From the NCBI GenBank assembly GCA_945901065.1, contig CAMDKI010000010.1, positions 62,001 through 126,000 of the forward strand: DNA of 64,000 nt. The letters are read 5' to 3'. A program made the position numbers and the translations under genes. Below, in pieces: positions 1 through 9,245 of the stretch. The notes beneath the pieces were generated by a model. It saw only the letters and a list, made by a program, of their open reading frames with translations, did no database searches and was not told the origin of the DNA. Every line of letters begins with the position of its first letter. Position 1 is the first letter of the stretch. This DNA comes from Chitinophaga pinensis (GTDB lineage: Bacteria > Bacteroidota > Bacteroidia > Chitinophagales > CAIOSU01).

Positions 1-1
1 G

Positions 2-289
2 CCGTTCTTCAAGGCATTTAGCAGGCCAATGATACACATGGGTGGTAATAAGCACATATTAAATGCCACCGATGGCACGCACGGTGCTTCGTGGCGCATG
101 GTGGTAAGCTTAGAAGATGAAGTGAAGGCGTGGGGCGTATACCCAGGCGGTGCCAGCGGCAACCCGGGCAGCTACTATTACGATGCCTATGTAGATACCT
201 GGGCCGCAGGCGAATACTACGAATTGTTGTTTTTGAAGGCTCCAGTGCAAAACGAGACCATTCAGTTTACCCAAACCTTTAGCAAGTAA
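2..289 (+). CDS. Penicillin acylase (penicillin amidase) family protein, C-terminal fragment (5' truncated by window)
   Basis: Open frame runs from the window edge (PFFKAFSRPMIHMGG...); the GASWRMVVSLEDEVKAWGVYPGGASGNPGSYYYDAYVDTWAAGEYYEL tail is typical of penicillin acylases. Confidence 0.8.
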   Translation, partial: PFFKAFSRPMIHMGGNKHILNATDGTHGASWRMVVSLEDEVKAWGVYPGGASGNPGSYYYDAYVDTWAAGEYYELLFLKAPVQNETIQFTQTFSK

Positions 290-292
290 GCC

Positions 293-646
293 ATGAAATT
301 TATCATCGTAACATTGGCAATAGCCGCAGTAGCATTTGGGGTACAATTGGTACTCCCGTGGTGGAGCTTGGCGTTAGTGGCCTTTCTCATCGGTTTCGTG
401 AGCAACCTTTCGGGTTGGGCGGCGCTGGCTGCGGGTTTTTTGGGCTCGGGTAGCGTGTGGGCATTGTATGCCTTTTTGCTCAATAGCGGCAACAACTCCC
501 TTTTGTCGCACAAAATGGCCGCCTTGTTTGGCGTGCCTAGCTCGGCACTACTCATGGTGCCTATTTCGGCGCTCATTGCGGCTTTGTTGGGCGGTTTTGC
601 CGCCGCAGGTGGCCGAAACCTGAAACAGTTAGTGACCAGTAAGTAG
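293..646 (+). CDS. Small hydrophobic membrane protein
   Basis: 117 aa ORF, several TM-like stretches, 3 nt after the preceding gene. Confidence 0.65.
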   Translation: MKFIIVTLAIAAVAFGVQLVLPWWSLALVAFLIGFVSNLSGWAALAAGFLGSGSVWALYAFLLNSGNNSLLSHKMAALFGVPSSALLMVPISALIAALLGGFAAAGGRNLKQLVTSK

Positions 647-781
647 CCCCGTTGTTACTTTTTTTGTTTTTTAAGCCTAGTAGGTACATTTAGGTATAGC
701 CATTGCAGTGGTTTCATTTGCTATTTTGCTATATTAGTGTACCCTTAAATTATTCAACCCGCTATAACCCCATTTATTGCC

Positions 782-1246
782 ATGAAAAGCCGCTATGCTT
801 TGCTGTGCCTGTTGGCATTTGCCGTTATTACTGTTTCCGTGTCAAGTTGTGTCAAAATCCAGAATAAGGTACTCTTGAAAGGTACGTGGGAGTTGGTGAA
901 TTACAAGTTTGATACGCTATCGTTAAACTACATGACCGTGATATTGCCGGGCTACACACAAGGTGGCGATTGCTGCCGCTACATGATTGACTTTAAGGAC
1001 AATGATGTGGTAACGGGCACTTACTACGTAAACGATACCGTTAACTACACGGTAGACGGCACATGGAGTTTGGATGAAAAAAGCACTTTAGTAATTGACT
1101 TGGATAATTATGTGGATGGCACTTTCGATATTGAGCGTGAAAACCGCACCACATACTACCTCACCACCGACTCGTGCTCAGTAGAGTTTGCACCAGGCTT
1201 TTTTATCTCCTACCCAGTTACGCTCGATATTAAGCGTAGGTTTTAA
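782..1246 (+). CDS. Putative lipoprotein (lipocalin-like)
   Basis: Lipobox-like SSC after signal sequence; GTWELVNYKFD and DGTWSLDEKSTLVI motifs. Confidence 0.65.
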   Translation: MKSRYALLCLLAFAVITVSVSSCVKIQNKVLLKGTWELVNYKFDTLSLNYMTVILPGYTQGGDCCRYMIDFKDNDVVTGTYYVNDTVNYTVDGTWSLDEKSTLVIDLDNYVDGTFDIERENRTTYYLTTDSCSVEFAPGFFISYPVTLDIKRRF

Positions 1247-1362
1247 TCCATTTACATCAATTCCCTATTTAACCTAATAAGCGTTGCCTAATAGGAAGTC
1301 ATGCAATTTCCGCAACTTTGCCTTATCAATTTTCAAATTATCTCATTTTCAAATTACCAAAT

Positions 1363-2090
1363 TGAAAAGGCACATCCCCAACATTGTTACCCTAATGAAC
1401 ATGGCCTGCGGGTGTGCGGGTATTGCAATGGTATTAAGTGGTGAGACTTCAATTGGGGCGATGATGATTTTTTTGGGGGCGATATTTGATTTTTTCGATG
1501 GGTTTGTAGCGAGAGCTTTTAAGGCAGATTCTGAGCTTGGTAAGCAATTAGATTCAATGTCGGATTTGGTGACATTTGGAGTGTTGCCGAGCTTATTATT
1601 AGTAGCACTATTGGTTGCAGCACCTGACTGGAGAAAGCCTTTCGTTTTAAATTTTGCCAGTTTAGATTGGACGCAAATGTTACCGTTATCGATTATAGTT
1701 TTAGGTGCGGGTTATCGTTTGGCAAAATTTAATATTGATACCCGACAATCCACAAGCTTTCTAGGGCTTCCATCACCAGCCAATGGTATATTCTTTGCTT
1801 CTCTATTTTTAGGCCTAAGCACTAATGGTTTCCCTCTTTGGCTTAACCATTTAATTTTAACACCCATCACCCTCTACTCCCTCGCCATCATCTTCGCCCT
1901 ACTTATGGTAAGCGAAATCCCCATGTTTGCCATGAAGGTAAAAGGTTATGGGTGGAAGGGCAATGAGTTTCGATACGCTTTGTTGATTTTATCCTTGCCG
2001 CTTATCGTGTTCTTTCAGTTTGCGGGGCTATCTTTGTGCATCATTCTGTATATCCTCTTATCCATCATACAAAACCTGGTAAAACGATGA
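1363..2090 (+). CDS. pssA: CDP-diacylglycerol--serine O-phosphatidyltransferase
   Basis: CDP-alcohol phosphatidyltransferase motif (DFFDGFVARAFKADSELGKQLDSMSD). ORF track starts at 1284, but the N-terminus there translates an intergenic repeat; likely start is TTG near 1363. Confidence 0.85.
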
Positions 2091-2338
2091 ATTTCATTGC
2101 CGAGATAGATGTAATGCCCCTTAAAGAATTGCTTGACCCACAAGGCAAAGCAGTAGCTGCGGGACTAAAGAACCTTAAGCTGGATGCCATTACCGACGTG
2201 CGTGTGGGTAAACACATCACCCTAAAGCTTGAAGCTGACGACAAAGCCGCTGCAACGGCGCAAGCAGAGTTGGCTTGCCAAAAACTGTTAACCAATAGGG
2301 TTATTGAATACTTTACTTTCGAAGTAAAAGAAGCGTAA
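2087..2338 (+). CDS. purS: Phosphoribosylformylglycinamidine synthase subunit PurS
   Basis: MNFIAEIDVMPLKELLDPQGKAV... PurS-like; ATGA overlap with pssA stop. Confidence 0.8.
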   Translation: MNFIAEIDVMPLKELLDPQGKAVAAGLKNLKLDAITDVRVGKHITLKLEADDKAAATAQAELACQKLLTNRVIEYFTFEVKEA

Positions 2339-2344
2339 GATTTA

Positions 2345-2454
2345 GTTGCGGGTTACGAGTTACGGGTTTCGAGTTCATACTTTATGTTGTGTCGAAACCT
2401 TCAGCAGTTAATTTCCCATTTAACTCGCAACTCGTAACTGACAACTCGTAACCC
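2345..2454. repeat. Inverted pair of degenerate ACTCGTAAC/ACTCGCAAC-type tandem repeats (family A)
   Basis: gttgcgggttacgagttacgggtttcgagttc (2345-2376) and aactcgcaactcgtaactgacaactcgtaaccc (2421-2454). Confidence 0.85.
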
Positions 2455-2462
2455 ACTTACCC

Positions 2463-3137
2463 ATGGCCCACCTAATACTCGTTCCCACACCCATCGGTAA
2501 CCTTGAGGATATGACCCTCCGGGCGATCCGGGTATTGAAGGAAGCGGACCTGATATTAGCTGAGGATACGCGCACTAGTGGTTTCTTGTTGAAGCACTTT
2601 GGCATTAGTACCCAAATGAAATCGCATCACAAATTCAACGAGCACCAATCGGTGGCGTACATTGTGCAGCAGATTTTGGAGGAGCAAAAAACCGTAGCTA
2701 TGATTAGCGATGCAGGTACGCCCGGCATCTCCGATCCTGGTTTTCTGTTGGTGCGGGAGTGTGTAAAGGCTGGGGTAAAGGTTGAATGCCTGCCCGGTGC
2801 CGTGGCTTTGATACCTGCTATAGTGGTATCGGGTTTCCCAAGCGATCAGTTTGTGTTTGAGGGCTTTTTGCCAGTTAAGAAAGGTCGCCAAACCCGCATG
2901 AAGGCATTGGTAGACGAGAAGCGCACGATTGTGTTTTATGAATCGCCGCACCGCATTGGCAAAACTTGCGAGCAATTAATGGAATTTTTAGGTCCAGACC
3001 GCGAGGCGTGTATTGCCCGTGAATTGAGTAAGAAGTTCGAAGAAATTATCCACGGCTCCCTAACCGAACTGGCCTTGCGCTGCAAAACCAAACCGCTTAA
3101 GGGTGAGATTGTGTTGGTGGTTAAAGGAAAAGATTAG
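2463..3137 (+). CDS. rsmI: 16S rRNA (cytidine(1402)-2'-O)-methyltransferase
   Basis: LVPTPIGNLEDMTLRAIRVLKEADLILAEDTRTS and SDAGTPGISDPG motifs. Confidence 0.92.
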   Translation: MAHLILVPTPIGNLEDMTLRAIRVLKEADLILAEDTRTSGFLLKHFGISTQMKSHHKFNEHQSVAYIVQQILEEQKTVAMISDAGTPGISDPGFLLVRECVKAGVKVECLPGAVALIPAIVVSGFPSDQFVFEGFLPVKKGRQTRMKALVDEKRTIVFYESPHRIGKTCEQLMEFLGPDREACIARELSKKFEEIIHGSLTELALRCKTKPLKGEIVLVVKGKD

Positions 3138-3344
3138 TTTCGGGTTACGAGTTGCGGGTTACGAGTTGGCATTTTTCATTCTCTCGAACTAGAACTGCAA
3201 TTTTTTCAAACAGAATTACCAGTCCATAAACCCGATAGTTACTTTAGCCCTTTGAGATTTATTGGTAAATTTAGCCTCATTAGGCCTTCTAAAGGAAGGT
3301 CGTTTTTATAATAACTCGCAACCCGTAACTCGTAACTCGCAACC
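3137..3344. repeat. Inverted pair of family A repeats
   Basis: cgggttacgagttgcgggttacgagttgg and ataactcgcaacccgtaactcgtaactcgcaacc. Confidence 0.85.
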
Positions 3345-3347
3345 AAA

Positions 3348-5243
3348 ATGTCCCCATCAACCATCACCAACCTTAAAAAAGCAGGAGCCACCATCCTATA
3401 TGGGCTTACGCTCGGTGCTTTGTTCTTTTGGCAGGTGGTTGATTTGGAAGGCAATACCTTTACTTTTTGGGATGCGGCCGCACTTTGTGGCATCCTATTT
3501 TTAACATACCCTTTGCTGGTGCAATTGGTGCTGTTTAAGGATAAGGATTTCCTCAAGCTGCATTTCATGGCCTGCAGTACCGGGCTATTGCTGTTTTTAG
3601 CATGGCCTCCACTGCCAACCGCTTTTATAGCCTTTGTGGCCTTTCTGCCCCTGTTGTATGTAGAGCATTTGGTAAGCAACCCTAATAGCAAATATTTTGG
3701 CCACAACTTCTTTAGGCTCAGCTACACGGCCATCCTGCTCTGGAATATACTCACCACCTATTGGGTGGCCAACTCGCATGTGTTCGGAGGGCTGTTTGCC
3801 TACGTAGCCAATACCTTTTTTATGTGCTTGCCGTGGTTTATGTTCCACCTCACCAAAAAGCGCTTCGGGGCAGGCTTGGGCTACCTATCGCTTATTGCGT
3901 ATTGGTTGGCGTTTGAGTACCTGCACATGCAATGGGACCTTAGTTGGCCTTGGCTTACACTCGGCAATGCCTTTGCCAGTGTGTACCCTGTGGTGCAGTG
4001 GTATGAATATACGGGCCATTTGGGCGGCACGCTGTGGGTTTTGGTTGTAAATACGGGATTGTTTTATAGCATTACCAATGCACCTAAAATCCAGTTTTGG
4101 TTTATCAAGCGTTTTCGTTTGGCGGAATCCAAAGCCATAACCTATACCAAAGTATTGGTTGTGGGGATAGTAACTGCGGTAATATTGCTGCCCATGGGCA
4201 TATCTTGGTTCATGTATCAACAGAATAACCCAACATACTATTACGATAACGCAACTGCCAACGTCACGGTATTGCAGCCTAACATTGACCCATACAACGA
4301 AAAATTCAGCGGCAGCCCCGATGAGATACTGGATAAAATGATGCTGCTTTCAGCAGAAGCCCTAACCCCTGAAACCGATTACCTTGTTTGGCCCGAGACC
4401 TCTTTGCCCACCTCGGTATGGGTAGATAGGCCTTACCAGTCTTATAGCATGCAACGCCTGCAAGACTTTTTGAAAATATACCCGCAGCTTACCTTGGTAA
4501 CCGGTGCCATTGCCCGCGAAAAGTACGACCACAAGGCTACCACTACCACGCGCATACATGCCAGCAATAGCGATACGCTATATTATGATGTATTTAATGC
4601 TGCCCTGCAAATGGAGGATACCTTGCCCATACAAGACTACCGTAAGAGCAAGCTAGTGCCAGGGGTAGAGAAGATGCCTTACCCAGGTCTGTTGGGTCTA
4701 CTAGGTGGCCTTGCAATCGATTTGGGCGGTATATCGGGCAGCTTGGGCGAGCAGGATAACCGAGAGGTGTTTCGAAATAGCGACAGCATTGGCATTGCCC
4801 CCGTTATCTGTTACGAATCGGTGTATGGCGATTATGTGGCCGAGTATGTGCGCAATGGTGCCGAGGCCATTTTTATTATTACCAACGATGGCTGGTGGAG
4901 CAACAGCGCAGGGCACGTGCAACACCTACAGTATGCTAGCCTGCGCGCTATCGAAACCCGTAGGGATATCGCCCGCTCTGCAAACACCGGCATTTCGGCA
5001 TTCATCAACCGCAGGGGAGATATTGAACAAGCCACCAGCTATTGGGAGCCTGCCGTTACTAACAAAAACATCCAACTCAATAGCGACATTACCTTCTTCG
5101 TTCGTTATGGCGATTATATTGGTCGAGTGGCTTGCTTTCTTGCCATCTTCTTGGTGTTGATGACCTTTGTAAGAAAAAAACGGGTAAGTAAAAAACCACC
5201 AAACACCCTTAAATTGTTCGCTGTTAGGGTATTTGGTGGTTGA
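3348..5243 (+). CDS. lnt: Apolipoprotein N-acyltransferase
   Basis: Multi-TM N-terminus plus nitrilase domain (YLVWPETSLP, VICYESVYGDYVAEYVRNGAEAIFIITNDGWW). Confidence 0.92.
   Translation: MSPSTITNLKKAGATILYGLTLGALFFWQVVDLEGNTFTFWDAAALCGILFLTYPLLVQLVLFKDKDFLKLHFMACSTGLLLFLAWPPLPTAFIAFVAFLPLLYVEHLVSNPNSKYFGHNFFRLSYTAILLWNILTTYWVANSHVFGGLFAYVANTFFMCLPWFMFHLTKKRFGAGLGYLSLIAYWLAFEYLHMQWDLSWPWLTLGNAFASVYPVVQWYEYTGHLGGTLWVLVVNTGLFYSITNAPKIQFWFIKRFRLAESKAITYTKVLVVGIVTAVILLPMGISWFMYQQNNPTYYYDNATANVTVLQPNIDPYNEKFSGSPDEILDKMMLLSAEALTPETDYLVWPETSLPTSVWVDRPYQSYSMQRLQDFLKIYPQLTLVTGAIAREKYDHKATTTTRIHASNSDTLYYDVFNAALQMEDTLPIQDYRKSKLVPGVEKMPYPGLLGLLGGLAIDLGGISGSLGEQDNREVFRNSDSIGIAPVICYESVYGDYVAEYVRNGAEAIFIITNDGWWSNSAGHVQHLQYASLRAIETRRDIARSANTGISAFINRRGDIEQATSYWEPAVTNKNIQLNSDITFFVRYGDYIGRVACFLAIFLVLMTFVRKKRVSKKPPNTLKLFAVRVFGG
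5194..5241 (-). terminator. Rho-independent terminator for the minus-strand gene 5267-6124, embedded in the lnt 3' end
   Basis: AACCACCAAAyACCCTAA...TTAaGGGTgTTTGGTGGTT stem followed on the minus strand by TTTTTT. Confidence 0.75.
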
Positions 5244-5266
5244 CTTATGCCTCGAAAGGCGATGTA

Positions 5267-6124
5267 TTACCCTGCAAAATCTCGTTGAAGTACGGTTTTA
5301 AGGTCGGTAGGTTTTTGTCCCGTTACTAGCTCTACATCTTTGGTTATTATGGCCGCTTCATTTCGCGATATAATTGAGTAAACGTTAATCATATAGTCGG
5401 CAACAAATGCTGGCGCACCTGCCGCAGCTAGAGCACCTCGGTATTGGTCAGGGCTTGGGTTTGGGTAAAAAATGGGTTTGCCGGTTACCTCAGTCAGTAT
5501 CTGGGCAGCTTCGGCATATGATAGTAACTCTGGGCCAGTAAGTTGGTATTGTTTGCCAATATGCCCATCTGTGGTAAGCACTTTGGCCGCTACCTTGGCT
5601 ATATCGTTTACATCTACAAAAGCCGCTTTGCCCTCGCCTGCCGTTACGAAAGTAATGCCCCGTTCAGTGATATTTTCCCATTCGTAGTTTTTAAAGTTTT
5701 GGGCAAAAAACGTTGGCTTCAATATAGTGTAATCAAAGTTTTCGAGCTTCAGCTGTTCCTCAATAATATTATGGAAACCCAAGGAGTCGCCCATTTTTTC
5801 TGCACCTAAAGCCGAAAAATATACCACACGTTTAATGCCATTTATTTGCAAATGGGCTATAAACGGAGCCAATAGTTTATCCAATTCAAGAGTTAGGGGC
5901 GGGCCAAGTAAAAACACGCGGTCAATACCTTCAGTGGCGGCATTAAAGGTAGTGGGGTCGGCAAAATCAAAGGCTACCACTTCGGTATCGCTACCCAACT
6001 TTTCATGGCCGGCAGCCACATTTCGGCTTGCTGCTTTAAATGCTGCGCCAGCAGATTTGAGTTCTTTTACTACGGCTTTGCCTATAGTACCTGTTGCGCC
6101 TGTTACTAGTATTTTCTTAGACAT
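5267..6124 (-). CDS. NmrA-like NAD(P)-binding oxidoreductase (QorB/YtfG-like)
   Basis: KILVTGATGTIGKAVVKEL Rossmann motif; 285 aa; divergent from HxlR regulator. Confidence 0.8.
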   Translation of the reverse strand: MSKKILVTGATGTIGKAVVKELKSAGAAFKAASRNVAAGHEKLGSDTEVVAFDFADPTTFNAATEGIDRVFLLGPPLTLELDKLLAPFIAHLQINGIKRVVYFSALGAEKMGDSLGFHNIIEEQLKLENFDYTILKPTFFAQNFKNYEWENITERGITFVTAGEGKAAFVDVNDIAKVAAKVLTTDGHIGKQYQLTGPELLSYAEAAQILTEVTGKPIFYPNPSPDQYRGALAAAGAPAFVADYMINVYSIISRNEAAIITKDVELVTGQKPTDLKTVLQRDFAG

Positions 6125-6183
6125 TTTTTGTTTGTTTTGAGGTTAATAGTTACTTTTAATAACTCAAAGCTAAATAGTAACTA

Positions 6184-6639
6184 ATGGCTACACAAGAAGG
6201 CACACCCACCACCCTAAGTAACACCGATGTACCCATTGCTGGAAACAGGGACTTAGCAGACGAAAAAAAATTTCAAGAAATTTTACGAGCAGCAAAAGAC
6301 ACCCAACAGTTTTGCCCCGTGCGCGACGTGATTGCCCGGCTGAGCGATAAATGGAGTATTTTGGTAATTTACGCTTTGGGTGGTTATGGTACGCTCAGAT
6401 TTAATGAGTTGAAGCATAAAATAGGCGACATTAGCCAAAGAATGCTTACAGTTACCTTACGCAACTTAGAATTAGATGGAATTATTACGCGTAAAATTTA
6501 TGCCGAAGTGCCTCCTCGGGTCGAGTACCAACTTACCGAACTTGGCTATAGTTTGATGCATCAGTTGGCGCAATTTGCCACTTGGGCCAATACCAATGGC
6601 CAGGCAATTTACGCTAAAAGGCAAGCCCAAAAAGCATAG
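6184..6639 (+). CDS. HxlR-family winged-helix transcriptional regulator
   Basis: CPVRDVIARLSDKWSILVIYALGGYGTLRFNELKHKIGDISQRMLT. Confidence 0.9.
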   Translation: MATQEGTPTTLSNTDVPIAGNRDLADEKKFQEILRAAKDTQQFCPVRDVIARLSDKWSILVIYALGGYGTLRFNELKHKIGDISQRMLTVTLRNLELDGIITRKIYAEVPPRVEYQLTELGYSLMHQLAQFATWANTNGQAIYAKRQAQKA

Positions 6640-6650
6640 CCGCGGTTGTG

Positions 6651-7298
6651 CTATTCTTCGTTGTGGTATGATGCTTCGTCGCTTTCCTCCAAAACGGGCG
6701 GCTCATATTTAGCAATCACCTCACTAATAAAGCTCAAAATGGCTTCGTGGCCTGTGCGGGTTACCGAGCTGGTGATGAAATCTTGTGGGATGGCTTCCCA
6801 AGTTTCCAGCAGCTTGTTCTTAAACACGGTTACATTGTGCTGCACCTCTTTGTTGCTGCTTTTGTCGGCTTTGGTAAACACCAACACCCACGGCAAACCT
6901 TCTTGCCCTAGCCAATTGATAAACTCCAAATCTACTTTTTGTGGCGGCAGGCGGCTATCAATCAATACAAATATACACTGCACATTTTCACGCCCAGTAA
7001 GGTACTTGCGTATCATGGTGCCCCAACTGGAGCGGTTCTCTTTGCTCGATTTGGCGTAGCCGTATCCTGGCAAATCGACCAAGTGCCAATTCTCGTTAAC
7101 CAAGAAAAAGTTGAGCAACTGGGTTTTGCCAGGTGTTGATGAAACCTTAGCCAACTTATTACGGTTAGTAAGCAAGTTTATAAGCGTAGATTTGCCAACA
7201 TTGGAGCGACCAATAAATGCAAACTCAGGGAGTTGGCTGGGTGGGCACATGTCCATGCGTGGATAGCTGGCAATGAAGTTCGCCGATTTGATTATCAT
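6651..7298 (-). CDS. engB: Ribosome biogenesis GTP-binding protein YihA/EngB
   Basis: FIGRSNVGKSTLIN, STPGKTQLLNFF, DLPGYGYAK, FTKADK. Confidence 0.93.
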   Translation of the reverse strand: MIIKSANFIASYPRMDMCPPSQLPEFAFIGRSNVGKSTLINLLTNRNKLAKVSSTPGKTQLLNFFLVNENWHLVDLPGYGYAKSSKENRSSWGTMIRKYLTGRENVQCIFVLIDSRLPPQKVDLEFINWLGQEGLPWVLVFTKADKSSNKEVQHNVTVFKNKLLETWEAIPQDFITSSVTRTGHEAILSFISEVIAKYEPPVLEESDEASYHNEE

Positions 7299-7343
7299 TG
7301 GTTAATTTTGTGGCACGAAGAAAGAACATTTCCTTAATCGGGT

Positions 7344-8180
7344 ATGTTTCTTAGCATATCTCGCCTATCGCAAGGTGCTTACTTTCGTACTCTTTGTGTA
7401 AATTATTATTGTACAAAGATACGCTTGAATTTTAAAATACCCCCATTGAAAGAACATAGCGAAGTTACTCCCTACGGCGCAGCCGATAAAACCAAGAAAG
7501 GACAAGTTGAGGACATGTTTGATAGCATTGCCCCGCAGTACGATTTCTTGAACCATTTGCTCTCGCTTAACATCGATAGAATATGGCGAAACCGTGCCGT
7601 GAAATTGCTTAGGCCCAAGCAACCCAAACAGATTTTGGATGTGGCCACCGGCACTGGTGATTTTGCCATTGCCTTGCGCAAACTAAACCCCGACCGCATT
7701 GTGGGCCTAGACCTTAGTGAGCAAATGCTTAGCTATGGTAGGGTGAAAATACAAAAACGCGGGCTGGATAAACTGATTACGATGGTGAAGGGCGACAGCG
7801 AAGCTTTACCTTTCGAAGACAATACGTTTGATGCTATTACCGTTGCTTATGGAGTGCGAAACTTTGAGAACACGGTTAAAGGCCTTACCGAAATGCACCG
7901 CGTAATGAAACCCGGTGGCACCATGGTGGTGCTCGAATTCAGTAAACCCAAAGTTTTCCCGGTGAAACAAATATTTTATTTTTACTTTCACTTTGTGTTG
8001 CCCCTAGTGGGCCGCTTGTTTAGTAAAGATAGAAGGGCATATACCTATTTGCCTGAATCGGTTGAAACGTTTCCAGAAGGAGATGCCTTCTTGAAACTGA
8101 TGGGGCAAGCGGGTTTTAAAGCCACTAAGCAAATACCTTTGAGCTTTGGTATAAGTAGTATATATCACGGAGCGAAGTGA
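7344..8180 (+). CDS. ubiE: Demethylmenaquinone methyltransferase (UbiE/MenG); true start probably about 7446
   Basis: VEDMFDSIAPQYDFLNHLLS, DVATGTGDFAI, AYGVRNFENTVKGLTEMHRVMKPGG. Confidence 0.92.
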   Translation: MFLSISRLSQGAYFRTLCVNYYCTKIRLNFKIPPLKEHSEVTPYGAADKTKKGQVEDMFDSIAPQYDFLNHLLSLNIDRIWRNRAVKLLRPKQPKQILDVATGTGDFAIALRKLNPDRIVGLDLSEQMLSYGRVKIQKRGLDKLITMVKGDSEALPFEDNTFDAITVAYGVRNFENTVKGLTEMHRVMKPGGTMVVLEFSKPKVFPVKQIFYFYFHFVLPLVGRLFSKDRRAYTYLPESVETFPEGDAFLKLMGQAGFKATKQIPLSFGISSIYHGAK

Positions 8181-8196
8181 AGGGTAAATAAGAAAT

Positions 8197-8955
8197 ATGA
8201 AATGTGAAATGAGCAACAACGAAAACAATAGTGCAGTGGTCAACGAGCAAAAGTCGTTTCGCATCATACGTTTTGCATCTTATATTTCAGTGCTGGCTTT
8301 ACTTTTAATTTTAGGACAGCAGGCTGTTGCGCAGCCCCGCAACCATATGCAGTACCTCAACCGCAAGCTGTACTTTGGTATCAGCTTGGGTTTCAATACC
8401 CAGAATTTCCGCATTGTGCACGATGAAAGCTTTATTTACAATGATAGTGTGCGATCGATTACCAGCACTCGTGGTCCAGGCTTTAATTTGGGTATCGTAA
8501 GCAATTTGGCTTTGGGCAAATATTTTGATGTGCGTTTTGTGCCTGCATTGGTATTTGGCGATAAAAAATTGAAGTACGATATAAACGGCAATGTAACCAG
8601 TCGGTCAATCGAATCGATCATTCTCGATTTTCCGGTCACTGTTCGTTTCAAATCGCAGCCTATTGGCGATGTGAAGTTTTACGTGCTGACTGGTATGAAG
8701 TATAGCCTCGATTTAGCCTCTAATGCCAAGGCTCGCCGTGCCGATGACCAAGTAAAGGTGTTTAGGAACGATTTGGCCATTGAATACGGGCTGGGTATGC
8801 AAATATTTTTCCCGCTATTTATCTTCTCGCCCGAAATCAAGTTCTCACAAGGTATCATGGATCTCCATGCCCGAAACCAAGACCTGATATACTCTAGCAC
8901 CATCGATAAGTTGTTCTCACGAACGCTTACACTATCGTTGCACTTTGAAGGCTAA
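8197..8955 (+). CDS. PorT-family outer-membrane beta-barrel protein
   Basis: Signal sequence plus beta-rich sequence; position after ubiE as seen in other Bacteroidota. Confidence 0.75.
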   Translation: MKCEMSNNENNSAVVNEQKSFRIIRFASYISVLALLLILGQQAVAQPRNHMQYLNRKLYFGISLGFNTQNFRIVHDESFIYNDSVRSITSTRGPGFNLGIVSNLALGKYFDVRFVPALVFGDKKLKYDINGNVTSRSIESIILDFPVTVRFKSQPIGDVKFYVLTGMKYSLDLASNAKARRADDQVKVFRNDLAIEYGLGMQIFFPLFIFSPEIKFSQGIMDLHARNQDLIYSSTIDKLFSRTLTLSLHFEG

Positions 8956-9245
8956 ATTGGTCTATAGCTGACGGTGCACGGGGTTGAATCAGTAGCACGC
9001 TTCGGAGAGGCACAGAGTAAAATTAGCTCAACGTAACTTTTAGCAGGTTTCAAACGCAATTTTATAATATTACGAGTGAGATTACCTACTTAATCCTCTT
9101 GTAATGCTTGTAGATTTATAAAGTGTTTTTATATTTTGCAATTATTTGCTCCTGAATCGACTGATTAAAATACAACGGCTTAATTGTCAAGGAGAAAATT
9201 TTCTAGAAAATTTTTGCTGCAAAACGTTAATCAGGTCAAACAAAT

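Noticed and set aside
2345-3344. Possible CRISPR-like arrays
   Set aside because: The short units are contiguous and degenerate with no unique spacers of regular length, and no cas genes are present.
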